The translations under genes were made by a program, and so were the position numbers. A stretch of DNA of 64,000 nt from Algoriella xinjiangensis (lineage in GTDB: Bacteria > Bacteroidota > Bacteroidia > Flavobacteriales > Weeksellaceae), in contig NZ_FOUZ01000009.1 of assembly GCF_900115015.1 (NCBI RefSeq), positions 109,998-173,997 of the forward strand, written 5' to 3'. The notes under the pieces were generated by a model that ran no database searches, was not told the origin of the DNA, and saw nothing but the letters and a program-made list of their open reading frames with translations. Positions 45,847 to 55,012 of this stretch are shown piece by piece (within the stretch, counting starts at the first letter, position 1; each line of letters starts with the position of its first letter).

Positions 45847-46380
45847 ATGAGCAAGTTTTTTTATAAATATTGGTGGTTATATTACATCCTATTATTTTCT
45901 TTATTAGGTTTATTGATATATTCTTTGTTGTGGAAAGTTAATTTTAAACCTTATCAAGATATAATTAATAAGAAAAATACTGAATTAGTTGATGCACGCG
46001 AAAGTTTGAAAGGAAAAGATCGTTATATCAAAAATCTTGAAGAACAATTAGCACAGTGTAACTTACGTGAAAAGCAAAATACAGTACAATGTAATGCTAA
46101 GGTAGAGTCTGGAGGACAAGGTATGACAGAAACAACACATAATTTAGGAAATTCACCTGGTAGAGTAGTTGTAAATTTTGATATGATGGATGTTCCAGAT
46201 AAGATTGAAGTAATATACAATGGAGAAGTTGTAGCGACTTCAACAAATTTTGTTTCAGGTCAAGGAAATTTAAGTTTCAACTATCAAGCATTACCAGGTC
46301 AACCAAATTCATGTATAGTAAAAATGTCCGCACCAGAAGATGGTACAATATGGGAATATGTTGTTAATTGTCCACAATAA
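45847..46380 (+). CDS. Single-pass membrane protein with coiled coil and beta domain
   Basis: The 177-residue protein has an N-terminal helix (about 8-30), a short coiled coil (35-65) and a Gly/Asn-rich beta domain starting 'GRVVVNFDMMDVPDKIEVIYNG' that is probably periplasmic. I start at the ATG at 45847 (MSKFFYKYWW), two bases after the previous stop; the longer frame from 45754 lies inside the previous gene. The stop overlaps the protease start (TAATG). Function unknown. Confidence 0.75.
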   Translation: MSKFFYKYWWLYYILLFSLLGLLIYSLLWKVNFKPYQDIINKKNTELVDARESLKGKDRYIKNLEEQLAQCNLREKQNTVQCNAKVESGGQGMTETTHNLGNSPGRVVVNFDMMDVPDKIEVIYNGEVVATSTNFVSGQGNLSFNYQALPGQPNSCIVKMSAPEDGTIWEYVVNCPQ

Positions 46381-47720
46381 TGAAAGTAAAAATTAATTAT
46401 CCTTTTTATTATTATTTCGCAATCATTTTTTTTGTGATTATAAGTGTTTTTTTTTGGTGGATTGTATTCAATAATTTTTCAAATGGAAGATATTTTTCAC
46501 AACAAGAGATTGATTATAGACAAGATAAATCTGTGCATGTTTTACAACCTATTAATCAAAATGATTTAATCATAGATTCTATTGCAAACAGACGAATCGT
46601 TTCCAATCTTGTTAATATTGCACTTAAAAATAAGTCAAAAGACATTTATCAATTTGCAAATGAGTTGAAAAAAGTCTACAAAGATTCTACTTATCAAATT
46701 GTCTATTTAGACTCAGTCATCAATCGACTTCAAGTAAAATTACCCGATTTAGATCGAGAAATTTTTAAAAATGAAGTTAAGAAAAATATGAAGAATGACA
46801 GTTTGCTTGTTTGGGATGAGATGATATTTGAAAGTACGAACAACAATGTCATTATAAATAATGAAGAAGCTCCATTTATGAATCAAATAGATATTCAGAA
46901 TGCTTGGAGAACAACTTTAGGAACAAAAAAAACAATAATTGCGGTTATTGACAATGGTTTTGATACCCAACATGAATCTTTGCGAGGAAAAGATATAAAG
47001 TCTTATAATGTAATCTCAAAAACGAATCAGGTTAATCCATCCAGTCAAAATCATGGTACACACGTTGCGTCAATTGCGGTAGGGAACAGCAATAGTTATC
47101 AAGGTATATGTCCAAATTGCAGCTATATGCCGATTAAAGTTGAGGACGAGAACGGAAATATGTCAATGTCTTATGTGATAGATGCTATTCTGTATGCAGT
47201 AAAGAATAAAGCAGCTGTTATTAATTTATCTTTAGGATCTGAAATTCCATTAGAATTGGGGAATCTTTCTTTACAACAACAAAAAGAAGTAATTAATTCT
47301 GATGCAAGTGATTTACAAGAGTTTTGGAATGATTTATTTCTTTATGCGAACGAAAGAAATTCTATTTGTGTAATCGCTGCAGGGAATAGTAGTGTATTGA
47401 CAGGTCTTGATGCTTTTCAACGTTCCAAACAAACAATTAAGGTTGGTACGGTTTCCCGTAAAAATACTATTGCGAGTTTTAGTAATTTCGGAGATTATAA
47501 CACGATTTATGCTCCAGGTGAAGAAATTTATGGAGCTAAACCAAATAATCAATACGAATATTTAGACGGTACAAGTATGTCTGCACCAATTGTTAGCGGG
47601 TTTATAGGATTAATAAAATCTAAATTTCCTAATTACAAATTTGATGATGTAATGTCATTATTAATGAAGAATACAGAAATAGTAAATAATATAACACAAC
47701 TAAGAATAAAATCAATTTAG
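46380..47720 (+). CDS. Membrane-anchored subtilisin-like serine protease (S8)
   Basis: The 446-residue protein has an N-terminal membrane helix (about 8-30), a helical segment and an S8 domain (about 160-440). The triad is complete: Asp191 in 'AVIDNGFDTQH', His225 in 'NHGTHVAS', Ser399 in 'LDGTSMSAP', with the oxyanion Asn336 in 'VIAAGNSS'. It is expected to act in the periplasm while tethered to the inner membrane. I use the ATG at 46380 that overlaps the previous stop; the TTG at 46368 adds only four residues. An S8 protease inside this operon could process or activate a partner. Confidence 0.9.
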   Translation: MKVKINYPFYYYFAIIFFVIISVFFWWIVFNNFSNGRYFSQQEIDYRQDKSVHVLQPINQNDLIIDSIANRRIVSNLVNIALKNKSKDIYQFANELKKVYKDSTYQIVYLDSVINRLQVKLPDLDREIFKNEVKKNMKNDSLLVWDEMIFESTNNNVIINNEEAPFMNQIDIQNAWRTTLGTKKTIIAVIDNGFDTQHESLRGKDIKSYNVISKTNQVNPSSQNHGTHVASIAVGNSNSYQGICPNCSYMPIKVEDENGNMSMSYVIDAILYAVKNKAAVINLSLGSEIPLELGNLSLQQQKEVINSDASDLQEFWNDLFLYANERNSICVIAAGNSSVLTGLDAFQRSKQTIKVGTVSRKNTIASFSNFGDYNTIYAPGEEIYGAKPNNQYEYLDGTSMSAPIVSGFIGLIKSKFPNYKFDDVMSLLMKNTEIVNNITQLRIKSI

Positions 47721-47726
47721 AATAAA

Positions 47727-48704
47727 ATGAAACAACAGAATTTTTTATTTGTAGATATCGTATCGTCGATATTTTTATTAATATTATTTATTGCAAATTT
47801 TTTAGGACTATTATACATCTTACAAGGAAATATCATATTTAGTGCATTAGCAAGTACATTAATTATTATATGTTATTATTTCTTAGTTCAACTATTAGCA
47901 AAGAACAAAGAGTTAATGTTTAAAAATAAATTTATTCATTCTTCATCTGTTTTATGGCTTTTTTACATTGGATTATTCTTCGTCAGTTTTGTTTTGATGT
48001 CACATTTTGTGAATGTTGAATTCAATGCAAAAAAACAAATTCAAGACGATGCTCTATCAAAATTAACAATTGTAGATAGTGCGACAACTATTTACAAAGA
48101 TCGTTCTAAAAAAGTAATAGAAGATTTTGAAAATGATCTTAAAACTAAACTTAAAAGCTATAAAAATACAGGATCTAATAGTACACTTAATGAATTAACA
48201 TCAAAACCTTATAGTATTGATGCAAAGGTTTTAAGTGATCGCACTTATCTTAATGTTGATCAAATTGCGAACGCTAAATTGGCACCAATCATCAAAAATA
48301 TAGAAGCTAACGCCGTTAATTTTGATTCAATAACGAAGAATAACACGGAGAAATACAAAAGTACTTTTACTAACTGGAAAAGGTTAAGTTTAGTAGGTAC
48401 ATATTCTACTCTGAATGATTATGTAGACCAATCCATCAATTTAATAAACGAAAAAATCGCACAATTTCCGATAGATAATTCTCCAATTATAATTAATTAC
48501 AATAAAGAAAACTTGCCATTAGGTACTCCAAGTGAATTCAATAAAAAGTTTACACCAAATTATATACTTCCAATTATCGTTGTTCTATTAATCAATGGTT
48601 TTATATTAATTCCATTTTTTACAGAAAAAGTAAGATCGTATAATAATACGACAAACAAAACGCAAGAAGGACCAAGTAATAACGGAGGATCTATAGAATT
48701 ATAA
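47727..48704 (+). CDS. Polytopic membrane protein of the island operon
   Basis: No family recognised. The 325-residue protein has three N-terminal membrane helices (about 8-30, 34-54 and 72-94), a long helical periplasmic or cytosolic middle (about 95-275) and a fourth helix (about 276-297) with a polar tail. The layout (helices - large coiled domain - helix) resembles scaffold subunits of envelope machines. Six bases separate it from the protease gene. Confidence 0.72.
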   Translation: MKQQNFLFVDIVSSIFLLILFIANFLGLLYILQGNIIFSALASTLIIICYYFLVQLLAKNKELMFKNKFIHSSSVLWLFYIGLFFVSFVLMSHFVNVEFNAKKQIQDDALSKLTIVDSATTIYKDRSKKVIEDFENDLKTKLKSYKNTGSNSTLNELTSKPYSIDAKVLSDRTYLNVDQIANAKLAPIIKNIEANAVNFDSITKNNTEKYKSTFTNWKRLSLVGTYSTLNDYVDQSINLINEKIAQFPIDNSPIIINYNKENLPLGTPSEFNKKFTPNYILPIIVVLLINGFILIPFFTEKVRSYNNTTNKTQEGPSNNGGSIEL

Positions 48705-48714
48705 AATAAATACC

Positions 48715-49956
48715 ATGAACGACGTACAGAAAAGAATCATATTACAAAATGCAAATACATTAGAAGTAAACAATCTTATTTCATTAATAGAGAAAGGAGA
48801 AATTTCTTTAGAAGAATTTAAACAAGCAGGTTTAACGGTAGATAAAATCCGCCAAATAGAAGGACAAATAAATCTTGAAGCGGCTAAAGAACGCGCTGCA
48901 GCAGAAATTGCTAAAAGAGAAGAAGAGGAACGATTAGCTAAATTTAAAATTCAAGAAGAAAAAAATGAATTTCTTAAAAAAGTTGTTCGTAAAAGAGTAA
49001 CAGTTGATGAGATAAGAAATAAAATAAACAATGGATATATCTCATTTGATGATTTAGAAGATGAAGGAATTTCACAAAGAACAATTAATTCAATCAAATA
49101 TTACTCTAACTCTAATCGTGTAACCATTTTCAAGAAAATTGATGATTTACCTCCAATGGAAGAAGGTCGTACAGATGTTTATTTTGTGGGATTACCAGGT
49201 TCAGGAAAATCGACTATGCTTTCAGGTCTATTGAATGTAGCGAATAAAGAAGGTATTCTTTTACCAGATACTTATAGTAATGATGGAGCAGTTTATCAAA
49301 CGCAAATCGTATCAGATTTATCAAGAGGTGTTTTACCTAATGCAACAGCTTCGGGCTCTTATAACTATGTAGCCATGTCTTTAAATGATGAAAATAAAAA
49401 GAAACATCCATTTAATGTAGTAGAAGTTCCAGGTGAGTTGTATGTAAATATGTTCAATAATGCGAATGTGGATGATTTACTGAAATACATCAAAAACTCT
49501 AATAAAAAGATTTTAATTTTTGTGATTGATTCTTTAGCACATGATACAAATTATGCTGATGCTAAAAGTGCTTTAGATCAAAGTTTAGTTTATGTAAATA
49601 TTCTTAATATGTTCAAAAGCAGTGGTATTTTAAATCAAACAGATGCTATATATTTAGTTGCCAATAAATTTGATGCGATAAAAGAAAGTCGATATGATGG
49701 TGATAACCGTCCTGATGTTGATTTAGCATATGAATTTTTGAATGAAGAATTTAAAAATTTATTAAATAATTGTACGAGTATAAGAGATGAGTCAAAAAAC
49801 AAATTCAAAATTAAAATTTTACCATATTCTATTGGTAAAGTAAGTTATGAATTTATTGTAGAAGATTTTAATCGTAACTATTCTTCAATTGTGATAAACA
49901 ATTTGATAGAAGATTCTTTTGTTGTAAAAGGAGGAAAATGGGGTTTATTTAATTAA
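48715..49956 (+). CDS. GTPase with N-terminal helical repeats (second NTPase of the operon)
   Basis: The 413-residue cytosolic protein has two related short helical modules ('LISLIEKGEISLEEFKQAGL', about 21-40, and 'IRNKINNGYISFDDLEDEGI', about 100-119) joined by a charged coiled coil, then a GTPase domain with G1 'GLPGSGKST' (159-167), a G3-like 'VVEVPGELY' and G4 'ANKFD' (about 316-320). The NKxD motif supports GTP. The family is not recognised; it recalls GTPases of predicted conflict systems, but only in layout. Confidence 0.78.
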   Translation: MNDVQKRIILQNANTLEVNNLISLIEKGEISLEEFKQAGLTVDKIRQIEGQINLEAAKERAAAEIAKREEEERLAKFKIQEEKNEFLKKVVRKRVTVDEIRNKINNGYISFDDLEDEGISQRTINSIKYYSNSNRVTIFKKIDDLPPMEEGRTDVYFVGLPGSGKSTMLSGLLNVANKEGILLPDTYSNDGAVYQTQIVSDLSRGVLPNATASGSYNYVAMSLNDENKKKHPFNVVEVPGELYVNMFNNANVDDLLKYIKNSNKKILIFVIDSLAHDTNYADAKSALDQSLVYVNILNMFKSSGILNQTDAIYLVANKFDAIKESRYDGDNRPDVDLAYEFLNEEFKNLLNNCTSIRDESKNKFKIKILPYSIGKVSYEFIVEDFNRNYSSIVINNLIEDSFVVKGGKWGLFN

Positions 49957-49967
49957 TCTAAGAAACT

Positions 49968-51524
49968 ATGAATCAATTCGGAATAATTATACAAGAAACA
50001 ACATCAGGGTTAAACACTCAATACATTTCTCCTGATTTAGATCGTAATAATAGTGAAGTAATTCAAACAACACAAGACGAAAGAATTTTGGCTACTCAAC
50101 TCGTCAATCAATCAAAATTTTATAGTGTTGAGGTTACAAAATCATATAAAATTTATACCTACGTAAACCCTAATGTTACAGATGAGTTCGGACGTTCTGG
50201 TTATTATGCAATCAAATTATATTTTCACAATAAGTTTGTCAATCCGATTAATCTAATTAGTCTTTTTAATAAAATTGAAGCTAAATATTTAGAGCATAAA
50301 AATAACAATACTTTAGCAGGACAAGACTATACAGTAATTCAAAGTTTATTGGAAGGAAAAGAAGTTAAACCATTTCTTTATTTAACCGAAAAAAAACAAT
50401 TTGTCACTTATTTTGATCCTAATAATTCTACAGCTTTAACAGAAAAGTTGAACGATGAAAAGGTTTTTACAATAGAAAAATTATATGCTTTTGATGTTGC
50501 AAAATCATTAGCAGAAGATCAAGTGAAAGCGTATGGATTAGATTCTTTTAACGACTACAAAATAAAGAAAGCAAACTTTGACAATTCTGATCGTATCTTA
50601 AGAGAGATTACACAGAATAATCAACCAATTGATTTCAGAATAGTTGGTAAAGAAAATTTTAAAATAATATATCCATCAAGTTTAGCAGGAACGCTAAAAT
50701 ATTCTACTACAGAAAAGAAAAATATTTCGGTTGCAGATTTTAATGAGTTAAGAAAACCTAATGTAATTCCTCAACCTACTCTATCAAGATCAACACAACC
50801 AAAAAAAGACAACACACCAATTATTATTGTAGCAATTATAGGAATTCTTGCTTTGGGAGTAGGAGGTTATTTCTCGTATGACTTAATTTTTCCAAAACAT
50901 AAAGAAAATGAACCCATTGATAGTTTAGGAAAAATAGAGAATAGAGAATCTATTGATAACGTATCAATGTATGTTCCAGAAATAAAAAGATTTTTAGCTA
51001 ACAAATTTGTAGTTAACAAACAAAAAACAGATTCAGTTGAAGTTAAAAATGATTATTACCAAATAGACGACAAGCAAACTCTAATGCTTGAATCATATTA
51101 CTTCAAAAATAAAGACGATAATTCTGTAGAATATTATTCTTCTTTTGAAAATTTAAAATCAAAGACCAACAAGCAAATTTTAAATAAAGAAAGTTTAAAT
51201 AAATTTTTAGGTGATATATCTACAGACACAATAAACTGGAATAAAATTGTAGTAGAAGGAAAAAAACAAGGATTAATCTTACCTTATAATGAAAAAGTAA
51301 CTGTAGATTCTGAAAAGGATAAGACATCTGCTGATAACAATGTTAATTCTACTAATAAAAGAGATGAAGTAACTTCTCCTCAACCTAAAAATGGTAATAC
51401 GACTGAACCTAATAAAGAAGTCTCTCAACCAAAAGTTGAAGGAAAACCAAATCCAGAAAAATCTACAAAATTAGTTAAACCAGTTGTAAATAAAGGAGGT
51501 TTAGAGGTTAATTCAAGTTTATAA
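49968..51524 (+). CDS. Single-pass membrane protein, possible GTPase partner
   Basis: The 518-residue protein has a cytosolic N-terminal domain (1-275; starts 'FGIIIQETTSGLNTQYISPDL'), one membrane helix (about 284-307) and a periplasmic C-terminal part that ends in a Lys/Pro/Asn-rich tail. It follows the GTPase by 11 bases. The N-terminal domain is vaguely like GTPase-associated (GAP1-type) starts, which I cannot confirm. No enzyme motif seen. Confidence 0.7.
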   Translation: MNQFGIIIQETTSGLNTQYISPDLDRNNSEVIQTTQDERILATQLVNQSKFYSVEVTKSYKIYTYVNPNVTDEFGRSGYYAIKLYFHNKFVNPINLISLFNKIEAKYLEHKNNNTLAGQDYTVIQSLLEGKEVKPFLYLTEKKQFVTYFDPNNSTALTEKLNDEKVFTIEKLYAFDVAKSLAEDQVKAYGLDSFNDYKIKKANFDNSDRILREITQNNQPIDFRIVGKENFKIIYPSSLAGTLKYSTTEKKNISVADFNELRKPNVIPQPTLSRSTQPKKDNTPIIIVAIIGILALGVGGYFSYDLIFPKHKENEPIDSLGKIENRESIDNVSMYVPEIKRFLANKFVVNKQKTDSVEVKNDYYQIDDKQTLMLESYYFKNKDDNSVEYYSSFENLKSKTNKQILNKESLNKFLGDISTDTINWNKIVVEGKKQGLILPYNEKVTVDSEKDKTSADNNVNSTNKRDEVTSPQPKNGNTTEPNKEVSQPKVEGKPNPEKSTKLVKPVVNKGGLEVNSSL

Positions 51525-51526
51525 TA

Positions 51527-52222
51527 ATGGAAAAAAGAAAGTTAATCATATTAGGAAGTGTAATTGTCATCGGTTTGTTATTGATAGGTGGAGTTACAGT
51601 TTTTGAGGGTTCTAATATTTCGGGACCTGAAATGGTGAATAATAAAGCAGGTTCTAATAAAAATGATTTAGAAAAAAAGATTGAAAATTTTAAAAAAGAT
51701 AATTTTCAACCAGAGCTATATTCAACCTTGTTAATGGAAATTAATTCATCAAAAGATCAAGGTTTGATAGAATCTTCATCTGCAATTTATCTAACAGAAG
51801 AATTAAATAATGTATACAAAAACCATGTATTTAACAAGGCTGATTATTTTCTTAACCAAGGAAATGGAGATAAAAATACGGTATTGACTTATTTGTCTAG
51901 TTTAGAAAAAGCGACAGGTAAAGACGCAAAAATAGATTTTTATAAAACTCAAATTCCGAAATACGATTATTACGTCAATTCGTTTCCAGGGAAAGTAACG
52001 TCTTTTACCAATGGAAATCCTGCAAGTTTTTCTACAGAAAAATACAATTCATTGAAAAGAGAAGCCGAAAATATGCCTGGATTAGATAATCAATACAAAT
52101 CAAAAGGGAAATTTACGAGTATCAAATCAAGTGCAGTTTCTAAATTGAATTCTTACAAAAATAAATTTGAAGAATACGACAGAGAGAGAAGGTTAAATAG
52201 TATTGATGTAGAATTTGAATAA
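51527..52222 (+). CDS. Small single-pass membrane protein
   Basis: No family recognised. The 231-residue protein has an N-terminal helix (about 5-25) and a helical, probably periplasmic, domain. It lies two bases after the previous gene and two bases before the next, so it belongs to the operon. It may be a structural component. Confidence 0.7.
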   Translation: MEKRKLIILGSVIVIGLLLIGGVTVFEGSNISGPEMVNNKAGSNKNDLEKKIENFKKDNFQPELYSTLLMEINSSKDQGLIESSSAIYLTEELNNVYKNHVFNKADYFLNQGNGDKNTVLTYLSSLEKATGKDAKIDFYKTQIPKYDYYVNSFPGKVTSFTNGNPASFSTEKYNSLKREAENMPGLDNQYKSKGKFTSIKSSAVSKLNSYKNKFEEYDRERRLNSIDVEFE

Positions 52223-52224
52223 TC

Positions 52225-53145
52225 ATGAAAATAAAATATGTTTTAATCTTATTGCCTTGTTTCATTTTTGCTCAAAGTAAAGAGGACAAAAAAGAAAAGA
52301 ATAAAGGAAAAAACACAGAGATTGTCGAAACAAAGAATGATCAAAAAACTGTAGTTGTAAATTCTAAAGATAAAGAGGAATTAGAAAAACTGAAAGTTGA
52401 AAATAAACAGTTAAAAGACATTTTGACAAAAGTAAATGCAAAATATTTTGTTTCAACATTTAAAAATTTTTATTCTGACGATTATTTCAAAACACAAGGA
52501 TTTAAAATTTTAAAAGAAGAAGATAAAAATACAATTAGCCAAGCACAATTGATGGTAGAAAGTATTTTGGCAGCAGAAGATAAGAATTCAGAAATTTATA
52601 AAAGAGCCAAAAAATCAATTGTTTTTACAGATTATCTTAAAGCAATGGATGAGGTTTTTCAAACTGTTATGAAAGAAAAATATGATTCGGTAAAAGTATC
52701 ATCTGCGATAACAAGATTACATAATTTACAAAAATTTGATCCAACATCAAAAGTAGAAGTTGATAAAAATTCTATAACTGAAGCTCTGGTTAATTACAAA
52801 GAAAATGCATGTAATGCGACAGAAGTTGTAACGAAAATACAACAAGGTGTTATGAAATCAGGTATTTCTATTGCTACATTCAAATCGAAGGACTTTGATA
52901 ATATTATCTCTAAAAAGAAAACGGAAGAACCAATTATCAAATTCAATCAATTAATGAATGATGATAAGATCTTCAATCCATTTTTGGTAGATATGATTAA
53001 TGATGTCAAGAAAAATCCAACATCGTTTAATCAATCTACTTTTATTGATGAAAAATATTGTCAAGTCAAAACAAAACCTTTAGCTCAAGAGTCAAAAGTT
53101 GATACTATGATTGTTCAAGAAAAGAAAGAAGAATTACCGAAATAA
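52225..53145 (+). CDS. Exported helical protein, last gene of the first island operon
   Basis: The 306-residue protein has a signal peptide (1-17, 'CFIFAQ'), a charged lysine/glutamate-rich stretch (18-45), a coiled coil (about 46-70) and a helical domain. No family recognised. It ends at a strong hairpin terminator, so it closes the ten-gene run. Confidence 0.72.
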   Translation: MKIKYVLILLPCFIFAQSKEDKKEKNKGKNTEIVETKNDQKTVVVNSKDKEELEKLKVENKQLKDILTKVNAKYFVSTFKNFYSDDYFKTQGFKILKEEDKNTISQAQLMVESILAAEDKNSEIYKRAKKSIVFTDYLKAMDEVFQTVMKEKYDSVKVSSAITRLHNLQKFDPTSKVEVDKNSITEALVNYKENACNATEVVTKIQQGVMKSGISIATFKSKDFDNIISKKKTEEPIIKFNQLMNDDKIFNPFLVDMINDVKKNPTSFNQSTFIDEKYCQVKTKPLAQESKVDTMIVQEKKEELPK

Positions 53146-53150
53146 ATAAA

Positions 53151-53180
53151 AAAAGTCTCTCAAAATTAGAGAGACTTTTC
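53151..53180. terminator. Bidirectional terminator at the end of the first island operon
   Basis: AAAAGTCTCTC (53151-53161) and GAGAGACTTTT (53169-53179) form an 11-bp stem with A and T flanks. It serves the operon and the converging DUF805 gene. Confidence 0.85.
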
Positions 53181-53181
53181 A

Positions 53182-53502
53182 TTATTTTTTAGGGTTACTT
53201 CCATATTTATTATCGCCCTCGTTACTATCGCTAAAGAGTAGAAATAATCCATAAAAAGGGATTAAGTTAAACCAGCCACTATTACCAATGTCATGACTAC
53301 GCTTTACAGACTGAGCTATAAGTATATACCATAAAGGTAAAAACAATAAACCAATAAAAATTACGGCAAATTCATTGTTGTTGTATTTTACAACTTCGTA
53401 CATGAAAATATACGTTACATATAAGATGGCATAAATAAAATTGGTTAACCAATATTCAGTTCTTCTTATACGTCCTTTTAAAGAAAATGGGTTTAAAAAC
53501 AT
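53182..53502 (-). CDS. DUF805 membrane protein
   Basis: The 106-residue integral membrane protein begins 'FSLKGRIRRTEYWL', has about three helices, and ends in 'VKRSHDIGNSGW' and 'GDNKYGSNP', the DUF805 hallmarks. The function of the family is unknown. It is the only gene on the minus strand in the island and lies between the two plus-strand runs. Confidence 0.9.
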   Translation of the reverse strand: MFLNPFSLKGRIRRTEYWLTNFIYAILYVTYIFMYEVVKYNNNEFAVIFIGLLFLPLWYILIAQSVKRSHDIGNSGWFNLIPFYGLFLLFSDSNEGDNKYGSNPKK

Positions 53503-53578
53503 AGTTAAATTTTATACTGATAAATATAAAAAAAAATATTTAATTTTAGAGAATATATAATACTAAAGAGACAAAAAC

Positions 53579-55003
53579 ATGCAACCAGATATATTGACGT
53601 ATAATCAAGTATTTCAGAGTGATAAACTTGATTTGTTTTCATCATTAACTAATATTGAATTTTTAAATTCAGAGAATAATTATTTATTGTTTTCCGGAGA
53701 AGAAACTGTACATGTAAAATGTAAAATAGATAAAAAAGAATATATTTTAGTTTGTTTTACTAATCAGAATAAAAATGCTGAAAATAGATATAAAAGTTTA
53801 GCAAAAATAATAGGGAATTATAATCTTAGTTTTATCCCAAAATTAGAGTTTAAAGAAAATGAAATTATAATAAATAGTTACAATTCCTCTGTAGTTCTTG
53901 TTGAAGATGATCAAACAATTTCTTTAGATAATTATTTTGACAATATTTCTTTTTTGCCAGAACTAGTAACAAAGCTTCAAGAGGATCTGAAAGATTTATC
54001 TTCACAATTAAAAGCAAAGCAATTTGCACATGGAAATCTAACGTTCAAAACAATTAGAGTAAATACTAAAAACGAATTGGTTTTAACTTTTTTAGATGAT
54101 TTATACATTCCTGAATTTGAAACTACAAAAATTAATAAAGATTCATTTGTCAATTTACATAATAAAGATTTAGCATCATTTGCAATGATCTTAAGCGCAT
54201 TAGAAATTGCTAAAACTGATAATTCAATTCAGTCTAATAATTTAATTTTTACATTTAATTCGCAAGATTTAAATCAAATTGAAAATTCTGTTGCTTATTC
54301 GTTAATCAATAGTTATGAAAATCAAGCAGCAAATAATTACCTTGATTATGATGCTTTAGTCGAGCCTGAAAAAATAGAAAATTTTGTAACAAACGATCAT
54401 AATGCTGAAGATTATCCCTTACAAAACTTATCTCAAAATTCAATAGTAGATAGTAGATCAGATGAGAAGGTTCAAAAAATTGTCATTACATCTTCACCAC
54501 AAGGTGTAACAGTGAGAGATAATGAATATGAAGTTTTTGGTAATACACCATACATAATAGAAGTTAAGGAAAGAGACCATCCATTTCAATTAATTTTAAC
54601 TGAAAAAAGTAATATTAAAAAAGTAGATATTTTTTATGGAATGAATGATGTTTTTGTTGATTTTAATGAAACCGTTGCTCCAACTCAAAATTCAATTTCT
54701 CCTGAAGTAAAAAAACAAACTCTTGTTACTGTAACCGAGTCTAAAAATACCACACAACGTGTGTTTTTTTGGTCGTACATCGGAATTTTATTTTTTTCAA
54801 TGATTATAGTTATTTTGTACAATAGTGCAGTGTTTTCAGACTTTTATGCTCGAGATAAATATGAGGAAGAATCTATGTCTATTGATTCGGCTAGCGCAGT
54901 AGTTGACTCCGCAGTAATAAATGTAGATTCTACAGCAGCTAGCCCATATTATTATGATGATACAGCGGTCGATTCTTCTGCTTATTATTACGATGGATAC
55001 TAA
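53579..55003 (+). CDS. Degenerate protein-kinase-like protein with PEGA domain and membrane helix
   Basis: The 474-residue protein starts with a kinase-like fold (1-230): 'VKCKIDKKEYILVCFTNQ' at the ATP-Lys strand without the Lys, 'FAHGNLTFKTIRV' (about 149-161) in place of HxDLKxxN, 'FLDDLYIPEF' in place of DFG, and 'NKDLASFAMIL' like helix F. Catalytic residues are missing, so it is probably a pseudokinase. A PEGA domain follows (about 300-358; 'SSPQGVTVRDNEYEVFGNTPY'), then one membrane helix (about 396-418) and a Ser/Asp/Tyr-rich tail. The kinase reading is by pattern only. Confidence 0.6.
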   Translation: MQPDILTYNQVFQSDKLDLFSSLTNIEFLNSENNYLLFSGEETVHVKCKIDKKEYILVCFTNQNKNAENRYKSLAKIIGNYNLSFIPKLEFKENEIIINSYNSSVVLVEDDQTISLDNYFDNISFLPELVTKLQEDLKDLSSQLKAKQFAHGNLTFKTIRVNTKNELVLTFLDDLYIPEFETTKINKDSFVNLHNKDLASFAMILSALEIAKTDNSIQSNNLIFTFNSQDLNQIENSVAYSLINSYENQAANNYLDYDALVEPEKIENFVTNDHNAEDYPLQNLSQNSIVDSRSDEKVQKIVITSSPQGVTVRDNEYEVFGNTPYIIEVKERDHPFQLILTEKSNIKKVDIFYGMNDVFVDFNETVAPTQNSISPEVKKQTLVTVTESKNTTQRVFFWSYIGILFFSMIIVILYNSAVFSDFYARDKYEEESMSIDSASAVVDSAVINVDSTAASPYYYDDTAVDSSAYYYDGY

Positions 55004-55012
55004 AATAAAATT

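Noticed and set aside
39297..53145. Type VI secretion or phage-tail locus
   Set aside because: No Hcp, VgrG, TssB/C, sheath or baseplate-like protein is visible; the gene content is NTPases, membrane proteins and a protease.
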